NCBI GenBank assembly: GCA_947453445.1
Contig: CANGGP010000020.1
Span: 1 to 50,052, forward strand
Direction of reading: 5' to 3'
Source of the DNA: Sphingobacteriaceae bacterium
GTDB lineage: Bacteria; Bacteroidota; Bacteroidia; B-17B0; Aurantibacillaceae
DNA length: 50,052 nt
Below are positions 18,102 to 25,398 of the stretch, one piece after another. The notes under the pieces were generated by a model that made no database searches, was not told the origin of the DNA, and saw nothing but the letters and a program-made list of their open reading frames with translations. Both the position numbers and the translations under genes were made by a program. Position 1 is the first letter of the stretch. Every line of letters begins with the position of its first letter.

Positions 18102-19421
18102 ATGCAGCAACATACCGCCATCGAAAAATTATATGCCCATTATTTAACGTCCGGTCAAAAAATTTGTACCGATACCCGTAAGATTGAAAAAGATTCTCTT
18201 TTTTTTGCGCTGAAAGGCGATCATTTTAATGCCAATGAGTTTGCTGCAAAAGCCATTGAACAAGGTTGTTCATTCGCCATTATTGATGAAGAAAAATACC
18301 ATGTGTTGCCTCAAACCATTTTGGTTGAAAATGTGCTCCAAACCTTACAGCAGCTTGCCAATTACCACCGCAAACAACTAAGAATTCCTTTTTTAGCCAT
18401 TACAGGCAGCAACGGCAAAACCACCACCAAAGAGTTGGTGGCAACCGTGTTATCAAAAAAGTATGATACTTTGGCCACTTTCGGTAATTTAAACAATCAC
18501 ATAGGTGTGCCACTTACGATTTTATCCATAACAAGCCAACACCAATTTGCCATCATTGAAATGGGGGCCAATCACCAAGGCGAAATCGATGAACTGTGCC
18601 GCATCGCCGAACCTGATTTTGGGCTCATTACCAATATTGGTAAAGCGCATTTAGAAGGATTTGGCGGCATTGAAGGGGTGAAAAAAGGAAAAAGTGAAAT
18701 GTACCGATTCATCAATAGCCACCGCGGCCGCTTATTTGTGAACGCCGATGATGAAGTGCTGATGGATTTATCGAGTGGCATCGCAAAAACAACTTATTCA
18801 ATGCATCAAAATTCTGATGTATTGGCCAAGGATATTACAAATTCAGAAACGGTTTCATTTCAATTTAAAAATAGCAACGACACCACACCTTGGTCGAACC
18901 TCGAAAACATTCATACCCATATCATTGGCCATTATAATTTGGTAAATTGTTTGGCAGCCTGCTGTATTGGAACCTATTTTGAGGTACCGAAACAACACAT
19001 CATCGATGCCTTAGCGAACTACCACCCAAACATGAATCGCTCGCAATTGGTGAAAACCAAAAGCAATACGGTGATTCTTGATGCCTATAATGCCAACCCG
19101 AATAGCACGCGTGTGGCCATCGATAATTTCGCGAAGCTTACAGCCAATCATAAAGTTTTATGCTTAGGTGATATGTTCGAATTGGGCGAGTACGCCGAAG
19201 CCGAACACCAAGCCATAGTAAACCTTTTGATTCAAAAAAACTTTCAACATGTGATTTTGGTTGGACCAAATTTTCAAAAAACATCAGGACATTCATTCAC
19301 AAAATTGGAGAGCACCAAACAATGTATTGAGTTAATAAAAACAATGCATTTACAAAACAGCCACATTCTAATTAAAGGATCGCGCGGCATGAAGATGGAA
19401 AGCCTGGTTGAATATTTATAA
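18102..19421 (+). CDS. murF: UDP-N-acetylmuramoyl-tripeptide--D-alanyl-D-alanine ligase
   Basis: MurF is the cytoplasmic ATP-dependent ligase that adds D-Ala-D-Ala to UDP-MurNAc-tripeptide, the last soluble step of peptidoglycan precursor synthesis. The 439-residue protein has the Mur ligase ATP loop TGSNGKTTTK (101-110), the GNLNNHIGVPLT segment that follows it in MurF, the IEMGANHQGEI motif, and the C-terminal-domain motif LDAYNANPNS. It is isolated from other mur genes and begins 12 bases after the gldJ terminator. A start upstream is excluded by the terminator. Confidence 0.93.
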   Translation: MQQHTAIEKLYAHYLTSGQKICTDTRKIEKDSLFFALKGDHFNANEFAAKAIEQGCSFAIIDEEKYHVLPQTILVENVLQTLQQLANYHRKQLRIPFLAITGSNGKTTTKELVATVLSKKYDTLATFGNLNNHIGVPLTILSITSQHQFAIIEMGANHQGEIDELCRIAEPDFGLITNIGKAHLEGFGGIEGVKKGKSEMYRFINSHRGRLFVNADDEVLMDLSSGIAKTTYSMHQNSDVLAKDITNSETVSFQFKNSNDTTPWSNLENIHTHIIGHYNLVNCLAACCIGTYFEVPKQHIIDALANYHPNMNRSQLVKTKSNTVILDAYNANPNSTRVAIDNFAKLTANHKVLCLGDMFELGEYAEAEHQAIVNLLIQKNFQHVILVGPNFQKTSGHSFTKLESTKQCIELIKTMHLQNSHILIKGSRGMKMESLVEYL

Positions 19422-19436
19422 TTTTAAAACAAGCAC

Positions 19437-20765
19437 ATGAATTTCAAAAAAAACAAATTAATCCTTTATATCCTGCTTTCAATGATAGTGGGCTTGTTAA
19501 CCGGGTACATCATTAATAGATCAATTACAAGCAATAAGTTTAAGTACGAAGCCAACTTATCGGCTTACAACCAAAACACAAAGTCTGCCATTGAAAAAGC
19601 TGAACTAAAATATGAAACGGCAAAATATAATGAACAGAAGCGGCAAGTGGCGTCAAATTTTTCCATTCTCAGTGATATCTTTTTGCATCTTATTAAAATG
19701 ATAATTGCACCCTTGGTGCTAAGCGTTTTGGTTTTAGGAGTTGCTAAAGTAGGCGATTTTAAAAGTGTTGGAAGAATTGGTTTAAAAACACTCATCTACT
19801 TTACTTGCGCCACCTTAATTGCATTGGCTTTGGGCTTGGTATTGGTAAACTGGTTTGAACCGGGTAAGGTGATGCATTTAAGTATACCTGAAGCAGGTGT
19901 AGAATCGGGCATTAAAACCACTGCGCAAACCTCAAAGAATTTTATTGATCATGTGATTCCTGAAAGTTTAATTAAATCAATGGCTGCTAACGATATTTTG
20001 CCAATTGTAGTATTCGCTTTGTTTTTTGGCATCGCCGCTTCTTCATTGGGCGAACATGGTAAAATGATGATCAAAGCTTTTGAGAGTTTGAGCCATATTA
20101 TGTTTAAGGTTACCAATTATGTGATGAATTTTGCACCCCTTGGTGTTTTTGGTGCCATCAGCGCAGTGGTGATACAGCAAGGTTTTGAAGTACTCACCGG
20201 GTATTTGTATCTCATTGCTTGTTTTTTTGGCGGCCTTTTGTTTTTTGTTTTTGGTGTGCTATTTATTGTGTGCTTAATTTTTAAAATCAATTATGTGCGA
20301 TTAATCAAAGACATTAAAGAACCGGTATTGTTGGCCTTTAGCACCGCCAGTAGCGAAAGCGCCATGCCTAAAACCATTGAAGCCCTCGAAAAGCATGGTA
20401 TCAGCAACCGTATTGTAAGTTTTGTTTTGCCCTTGGGCTACTCTTTTAATCTCGATGGCAGTATAATGTACATGACCTTTGCCACTGTGTTTATTGCCCA
20501 AAGTTATGGCATGGATATCGCCACAGGTGATCAAATTAAAATGATGTTGATTTTATTGATTACCAGTAAAGGTATGGCCGGAGTACCTCGCGCGTCGCTC
20601 GTTGTGATAGCCGGGATGTTAAGTATGTTTAAAATACCGGGTGAAGGATTGTTGCTATTATTGGCTGTAGATCAGCTTTTGGATATGGGACGCAGCGCTA
20701 CTAACGTTATTGGCAATGCTGTGGCCAGCGCCGTGGTGGCAAAATTAGAGGGCGAAAAGTTTTAA
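19437..20765 (+). CDS. Dicarboxylate/amino acid:cation symporter (DAACS family)
   Basis: A 442-residue membrane protein of the SDF/DAACS family (GltP, DctA type), which couples uptake of dicarboxylates or acidic amino acids to protons or sodium. Visible signatures: MIIAPLVLSVLVLGV in the third helix, the serine-rich re-entrant loop STASSESAMP, NLDGSIMYM (the NMDGT-like substrate motif in TM7), and ITSKGMAGVPRAS in the second hairpin. About 45 hydrophilic residues lie between the first and second helices. Substrate cannot be assigned precisely. It follows murF by 15 bases and ends before a short terminator-like hairpin. Confidence 0.9.
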   Translation: MNFKKNKLILYILLSMIVGLLTGYIINRSITSNKFKYEANLSAYNQNTKSAIEKAELKYETAKYNEQKRQVASNFSILSDIFLHLIKMIIAPLVLSVLVLGVAKVGDFKSVGRIGLKTLIYFTCATLIALALGLVLVNWFEPGKVMHLSIPEAGVESGIKTTAQTSKNFIDHVIPESLIKSMAANDILPIVVFALFFGIAASSLGEHGKMMIKAFESLSHIMFKVTNYVMNFAPLGVFGAISAVVIQQGFEVLTGYLYLIACFFGGLLFFVFGVLFIVCLIFKINYVRLIKDIKEPVLLAFSTASSESAMPKTIEALEKHGISNRIVSFVLPLGYSFNLDGSIMYMTFATVFIAQSYGMDIATGDQIKMMLILLITSKGMAGVPRASLVVIAGMLSMFKIPGEGLLLLLAVDQLLDMGRSATNVIGNAVASAVVAKLEGEKF

Positions 20766-20782
20766 AAAACTTGTTTGTCAGG

Positions 20783-20800
20783 GGGATTAAATCCCTTTTT
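20783..20800 (+). terminator. Short terminator-like hairpin after the symporter gene
   Basis: GGGAT (20783-20787) and ATCCC (20791-20795) form a short stem around TAA, followed by five Ts. The stem is only five pairs, so it is a modest candidate. It sits 17 bases after the stop codon and upstream of the yidC promoter element. Confidence 0.5.
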
Positions 20801-20816
20801 CCAGCTAAATAAATGC

Positions 20817-20824
20817 TAAATTTG
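20817..20824 (+). promoter_or_regulatory. Candidate -7 element of yidC
   Basis: TAAATTTG matches TAnnTTTG exactly and lies 20 bases before the GTG start at 20845. No TTTG at the usual -33 distance was found. Confidence 0.5.
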
Positions 20825-20844
20825 CCCCTTAAAATTTCATTAAG

Positions 20845-22722
20845 GTGGACAAAAATTCGTTATTAGGATTAGGATTAATTGCTGTGATACTTGGTGTTTG
20901 GTTATATTTCAGCGGGCCAAGCAAAGAACAAATAGCAAGAAGCAAAAGAATTAAAGATTCATTAGAGTTGGTGCAAAAGCAACAAGTAGCTGTTGAAGCC
21001 GCAAAAATTGAGGCGCAACAAGTTACACAAGATACAGTGAAGGCCATTCCGATGTTGTCGGATAGCGCTAAAAACTCAGAGATAAAAACCAAATACCGTG
21101 ATTTTACAGCAGCCTTGAATGGTGCTGAAGAAAATTTCGTTTTAGAAAACGACAAAATCAAAGTGAGTGTATCAAATAAAGGTGCGGTGATACAACAAGT
21201 AGAATTGAAAGATTACCACCGTCCGAACCAAACAAACAATTTGGTTTTATTTGAAAAAGATTCAACCCGCTTCGCATTGGTATTAAATGCTTACGATCGC
21301 TCACGCATTTACCTAACTGATGAATTTTATTTTAAAGCCGTTGAAAAATCTGCCAATGCCATTACCTTGCGTTTACAAACTGAAAAAGCCGGTAGTTACA
21401 TTGATTTTAAATACACTTTAAAAGACGGTGATTACATTGTGAACAGCCAAATTCAATTTGTTGGCATGCAATCCATCATTTCTCAAACAGAAGATCAATT
21501 GCAATTGAATTGGAGCATGTTGTATCCTTCGCAAGAACAATATATCGTAAAAGAAAGAGAAGTGGCTACTGTTTATTTTAAACAGGATGTGAATAGTCCG
21601 GATTACATCAACGTTGCCAAAGATGAAAAGAAAGAAATTGGTGAGGCCGATGTTAAATGGGTGTGTTTTAAACAACAGTTTTTTAATTCCACAATTATTG
21701 CCGATCGTACCTTTAGCAAAGCAGGCAGTTATGTGCATTCATCACTTCGACCTAATTCCAGTAAAGTTGTAAAGGCCGCATCAACCGAATTGGGTGTACC
21801 TTTTACCCATGCCGCCAATGAAAAATTTGATTTTCGTTTTTATTTCGGTCCAAACCATTACAATACCCTTTCGCAATATGATATAGAATTAGAAAAAATA
21901 ATTCCTACAGGATGGAGCATCTTTAGTTACATCAACAAATGGTTGGTAATTCCTTTGTTTAACGGATTAAATTTCCTCAACATGGGATTGGTTATTTTGG
22001 TCCTTACCTTAATCGTAAAAATTGTGTTGTTACCAATTGCTTACAAAACATATATGAGTGGTGCAAAAATGCGTGTTTTAAAGCCTGAAACCGACGCATT
22101 AAACGCCAAGTTTGAAAAAAATGCCGACCCGATGAAAAAACAACAAGAGCAAATGGCCTTGTATCGAAAAGCCGGGGTTAATCCATTATCGGGATGTTTA
22201 CCGCTTTTGTTACAATTCCCAATCCTTATTGCCTTGTTTAACTTTGTGCCGGCGGCCATCGAACTTCGTCAAAAAGGCTTCATGTGGGCTAGCGATTTAA
22301 GTACTTATGATAGTATATGGACATTCGGTAATGTGCCATTTATTGGCTGGGCCTACGGTGATCACGTGAGTTTGTTTGCCGCTTTAATGTTTGTGAGTAC
22401 GATTATCTACACGTACATGAACAGCAGTATGATGCCACAGCAAGGCAGCACACAAATGCCGGGCATGAAATTCATGATGTATTTTATGCCGGTGATCTTT
22501 TTGGCCGTTATGAACCGTTATGCTGCAGGATTAAGCTGGTATTATTTCTTGGCCAACATGTTCACTTTCTTGCAAAACTGGATCATTAAAAAGATTGTAA
22601 GCGACAACAAAATCAGGGCACAGCTCGAAGCCAATATGAAAAAGCCAATGAAAGTATCCAACTTTCAAAAGCGTTTGGAAGACATGGCCAAACAACGCCA
22701 ACAAGCTGTTAAAAAGAAATAG
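20845..22722 (+). CDS. yidC: Membrane protein insertase YidC
   Basis: YidC inserts and folds inner-membrane proteins, alone or with SecYEG. The 625-residue protein has an N-terminal helix (residues 6-22), a large beta-rich periplasmic domain (about 70-350) and a C-terminal conserved region with five helices: FLNMGLVILVLTLIVK, then a cytoplasmic loop with MKKQQEQMALYRKAGVNPLSGCLPLLLQFPI, and finally the YYFLANM.TFLQNWIIKK segment and a basic tail. The start is GTG, because the canonical MDKNSLLGLGLI N-terminus begins there. A -7 promoter element lies just upstream and a hairpin terminator follows the gene. Confidence 0.95.
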   Translation: MDKNSLLGLGLIAVILGVWLYFSGPSKEQIARSKRIKDSLELVQKQQVAVEAAKIEAQQVTQDTVKAIPMLSDSAKNSEIKTKYRDFTAALNGAEENFVLENDKIKVSVSNKGAVIQQVELKDYHRPNQTNNLVLFEKDSTRFALVLNAYDRSRIYLTDEFYFKAVEKSANAITLRLQTEKAGSYIDFKYTLKDGDYIVNSQIQFVGMQSIISQTEDQLQLNWSMLYPSQEQYIVKEREVATVYFKQDVNSPDYINVAKDEKKEIGEADVKWVCFKQQFFNSTIIADRTFSKAGSYVHSSLRPNSSKVVKAASTELGVPFTHAANEKFDFRFYFGPNHYNTLSQYDIELEKIIPTGWSIFSYINKWLVIPLFNGLNFLNMGLVILVLTLIVKIVLLPIAYKTYMSGAKMRVLKPETDALNAKFEKNADPMKKQQEQMALYRKAGVNPLSGCLPLLLQFPILIALFNFVPAAIELRQKGFMWASDLSTYDSIWTFGNVPFIGWAYGDHVSLFAALMFVSTIIYTYMNSSMMPQQGSTQMPGMKFMMYFMPVIFLAVMNRYAAGLSWYYFLANMFTFLQNWIIKKIVSDNKIRAQLEANMKKPMKVSNFQKRLEDMAKQRQQAVKKK

Positions 22723-22731
22723 TGTTAAGAA

Positions 22732-22770
22732 ATTGTTTTAGAATGTTAAATTCCTGAAACAATCATTTTT
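22732..22770 (+). terminator. Terminator-like hairpin after yidC
   Basis: ATTGTTTTAG (22732-22741) pairs with CTGAAACAAT (22754-22763) over ten pairs with one wobble, a 12-base loop, then a T-rich stretch. It lies ten bases after the yidC stop. Confidence 0.6.
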
Positions 22771-22792
22771 ATTCTTTTATTTTGTGTCGGAA

Positions 22793-23047
22793 ATGATGCA
22801 AAGCAAAAAGATAAAATTAATCCTTACAGGCATATGCTTGTTTTTTGCTTTAAGCTTAACTTTTATGCGTTTAATCAAACCAACGTATAACCAATCTTTA
22901 AATACAGGTATAAAGATTAATGCCGACACTGAACTAAAGTCGCAAAGCACAAACGAAGGGGATATTGAACCAATGAACAAGCCTGCTTATTTTAATATTT
23001 TCAAATTTATCGTGAGCTTCTTACCGGTTCATTCTAACCAAGAGTAA
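22793..23047 (+). CDS. Small single-pass membrane protein, unknown
   Basis: An 84-residue protein with a short basic N-terminus (MMQSKKIK), one hydrophobic segment (about residues 9-26, LILTGICLFFALSLTFM) and a polar tail of about 55 residues. The helix could be an uncleaved anchor. I do not recognise a family. An in-frame GTG at 22784 is an alternative start. It stands alone between the yidC terminator and a convergent gene, so it is less certain to be real than its neighbours, although the basic-hydrophobic-polar order is typical of genuine small membrane proteins. Confidence 0.45.
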   Translation: MMQSKKIKLILTGICLFFALSLTFMRLIKPTYNQSLNTGIKINADTELKSQSTNEGDIEPMNKPAYFNIFKFIVSFLPVHSNQE

Positions 23048-23060
23048 TTTTTTTCGATTA

Positions 23061-24023
23061 TTATTTTGTTTCTGCCAACCAAGCTTCAATTTGGTATTGG
23101 TTCAATTCAAAATAATCAACTTTTTTCACCACCACGCCATTGTTGAGATAATAAATTCGCGGTAGCTGCGCTGAAGCCAATTGAACAAAACTTTTTCCTA
23201 AACAAAATGAACTAGGTATATTATCGGCTTTGGTATCGTTGATGAATGGCAGATAATTTTTCTTATCACCGTTCAAAACAAAATAAATTGGGATGCCGGG
23301 ATTTTCTTTTTTAATCAGTCTGAATTTCTTTGCAGCAATGCGACAATGCGAACACGTTAAACTTAAAAAGGCAAGCACCTGTTTCCCTTTTCTGAGTTCT
23401 ACTTTTGGCACTTCAACTTTAGCAGTGTCTTCAGGCTGATATAATAATTCAAGCGGCAATGGGTAATTCACTTTCTCTTCTAAATTGTTTGAGCTGTATG
23501 TATAATCAATGGGATTAATAATGAATGGAAGTATGCATACACTCACAGCCGTTAGACTTAAAATAAGCGCATTCATTTTTGCAGACCATCCTTCATATAG
23601 AAAATACACAATCAAAGCCCCGGCGATCATGATTAAATTTTTAACAATGGCTTGTAAAGGCGACATGTGATGGTGTTCGCCAAAACAACCACAGTTAACG
23701 CTATTGCCGCTTACCAGCATGGTGCCAATAAGGTAAAGTATAAAAAAAAGTAAAAGACCGATGGTTAGCGGTAAGCTTAATTTCTTGAGGCGGTAATTGG
23801 CAATCAATAAAACACCGACAAAAATTTCAAGTGCAATAAGCAAACGAGCGATAATTGGCGCTGTGTACCAATTGGCAATGCCAATGTCGATAAAAGTAAA
23901 TTCAAAGGTTTCAATTACCGGAACAAGCTTGGTATAGGCAGAGTACAAGAAAACCAATCCTAAACCAATGGAAATTGAAATGGCAAATGTTTTTTTGAAA
24001 TGGGTCTTAACAAAAGTAAGCAT
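23061..24023 (-). CDS. MauE/DoxX-type membrane protein with thioredoxin-like domain
   Basis: A 320-residue protein in two parts. Residues 1 to about 190 form a helical membrane domain of the DoxX/MauE superfamily, with a conserved NCGCFG motif near residue 110. Residues about 205-320 resemble a thioredoxin fold: a LAFLSLTCSHC strand-loop with a CSHC (224-227) redox-type motif, followed by a LPRIYYLNNG segment carrying the expected cis-proline. Similar Bacteroidota proteins are annotated as BT_3928-family or DoxX. The membrane helices could pass electrons to the exposed thioredoxin domain, as in other MauE/VKOR-type fusions, but that is inference. It lies downstream of rpoD on the same strand, separated by a strong terminator. 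Confidence 0.75.
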   Translation of the reverse strand: MLTFVKTHFKKTFAISISIGLGLVFLYSAYTKLVPVIETFEFTFIDIGIANWYTAPIIARLLIALEIFVGVLLIANYRLKKLSLPLTIGLLLFFILYLIGTMLVSGNSVNCGCFGEHHHMSPLQAIVKNLIMIAGALIVYFLYEGWSAKMNALILSLTAVSVCILPFIINPIDYTYSSNNLEEKVNYPLPLELLYQPEDTAKVEVPKVELRKGKQVLAFLSLTCSHCRIAAKKFRLIKKENPGIPIYFVLNGDKKNYLPFINDTKADNIPSSFCLGKSFVQLASAQLPRIYYLNNGVVVKKVDYFELNQYQIEAWLAETK

Positions 24024-24037
24024 GAATAAAATTAACT

Positions 24038-24061
24038 AAAAAAAACCCCGCTGATGCGGGG
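24038..24061 (-). terminator. Intrinsic terminator of rpoD
   Basis: Read on the minus strand, CCCCGC / GCGGGG (24056-24061 with 24046-24051) form a GC-rich six-pair stem with a four-base loop, followed by eight Ts (complement of 24038-24045). It lies eight bases after the rpoD stop. Confidence 0.85.
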
Positions 24062-24069
24062 CTTTATGA

Positions 24070-24933
24070 TTAACCTAAATATTGTTGTAATAATTTACTG
24101 CGGCTGCTGTGTCTCAATCGACGAATTGCTTTTTCTTTAATTTGACGAACGCGTTCGCGGGTTAAATCAAATTTATCGCCAATTTCTTCTAAAGTTAAAC
24201 CATGGTTTAATCCAATGCCAAAAAACAATTTCACAACATCTCTTTCTCTTTCTGTCAATGTACTTAATGCACGGTCAATTTCTTTGCTCAATGATTCATT
24301 CATTAAACCTGTGTCGGCTTTTGGTGAATCTAAATTTACCAAAACATCTAACAAGCTGCTTTCTTCACCATTGGCAAAAGGCGCATCCATACTAACGTGG
24401 CGACCGCTCACTTTCATGGTATCACTTACTTTGTCAATTGGTAAATCAAGAATATCAGCCAACTCTTCGGCACTTGGTTCGCGTTCAAATTGTTGTTCTA
24501 ATTTGCTGTATGCTTTGTTGATTTTATTTAGTGAGCCTACTTGGTTAAGCGGTAAACGCACAATACGGCTTTGTTCAGCCAAAGCTTGTAAAATACTTTG
24601 ACGAATCCACCATACGGCATATGAAATAAATTTAAAACCACGTGTTTCGTCAAAACGACGAGCCGCTTTAATTAAACCCAAATTACCTTCGTTGATTAAA
24701 TCAGGTAAACTTAAACCTTGATTTTGATATTGTTTTGCAACTGAAACCACGAAACGCAAATTGGCGCGGGTTAATTTTTCTAAGGCACGTTGATCGCCAT
24801 CTTTAATTTTTTTCGCTAAAACAACTTCCTCTTCCGCGGTGATTAATTCTTCACGTCCAATTTCTTGCAAATATTTGTCTAAAGATGCGCTTTCACGGTT
24901 GGTGATTGATTTGGTAATTTTTAGCTGCCTCAT
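24070..24933 (-). CDS. rpoD: Primary RNA polymerase sigma factor (sigma-70/RpoD)
   Basis: The housekeeping sigma factor that directs RNA polymerase to TAnnTTTG-type promoters. At 287 residues it is the short Bacteroidota form without region 1.1. Region 1.2 ([19 protein letters not shown], about 18-36), region 2 ([26 protein letters not shown]), region 3 ([12 protein letters not shown]) and region 4 with its helix-turn-helix ([21 protein letters not shown], about 245-265) are all present. It is transcribed away from the long coiled-coil gene and followed by a strong terminator. Confidence 0.96.
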   Translation of the reverse strand: MRQLKITKSITNRESASLDKYLQEIGREELITAEEEVVLAKKIKDGDQRALEKLTRANLRFVVSVAKQYQNQGLSLPDLINEGNLGLIKAARRFDETRGFKFISYAVWWIRQSILQALAEQSRIVRLPLNQVGSLNKINKAYSKLEQQFEREPSAEELADILDLPIDKVSDTMKVSGRHVSMDAPFANGEESSLLDVLVNLDSPKADTGLMNESLSKEIDRALSTLTERERDVVKLFFGIGLNHGLTLEEIGDKFDLTRERVRQIKEKAIRRLRHSSRSKLLQQYLG

Positions 24934-25398
24934 GTGGTAATTAAGTTTAAGAGGTTAAAGATACAAAAAATACCTGAATTTTTTCGGGTTTTTTGCAATT
25001 ATTTCAGCCCTTTGGCCCTTTTTGGCTTAAAATATTCTTTTCCTTGAATGCAACACGATGTTAGAAGTAGCAAGCCCTGCCTTTAACGTTAAAAAAGACG
25101 GTTTCGCCGAATCGGAACGAACTGTTCGGTATGCATGAAGCTTGTGCTAAAAATGTTTTTGCTTTTTTACAAAATAAATATTTGCCAAAAAAAATATGGC
25201 GTGCATAAAAATGGAATTTGAGTTTTTGATTTCTCGTTTCAGGCATCAAAAATTATTTGTAATAAAACTTGCTTTATTAACAAATCAACTTTGATAAGCT
25301 AAGGTTTAATTAACACAAGCCTGTTTAATCATAATGCCTTTGCCGGGTTTTCTTGGCCGTTTACTTGGTTATTTTTATCGCAAACAAAATTGCCACCA
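24934..25398. other. 465-bp intergenic region with one hairpin; no gene seen
   Basis: No convincing ORF, tRNA or known RNA is visible between the divergent rpoD and coiled-coil genes. One hairpin occurs at 24972-24989 (ACCTGAA / TTCGGGT around TTTT) with T tracts on both sides, so it could act as a terminator in either direction. Read on minus, its trailing T tract gives TATTTTTTG (24964-24972). This is one base too long for a -7 TAnnTTTG box but well placed, 30 bases from the rpoD start. The rest (25000-25390) is AT-rich and unexplained; an antisense ORF of 62 codons there has no recognisable features. Confidence 0.5.

Noticed and set aside
25061-25249. Minus-strand ORF of 62 codons upstream of rpoD
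   Set aside because: No recognisable domain, signal or membrane segment and no upstream promoter; likely chance.
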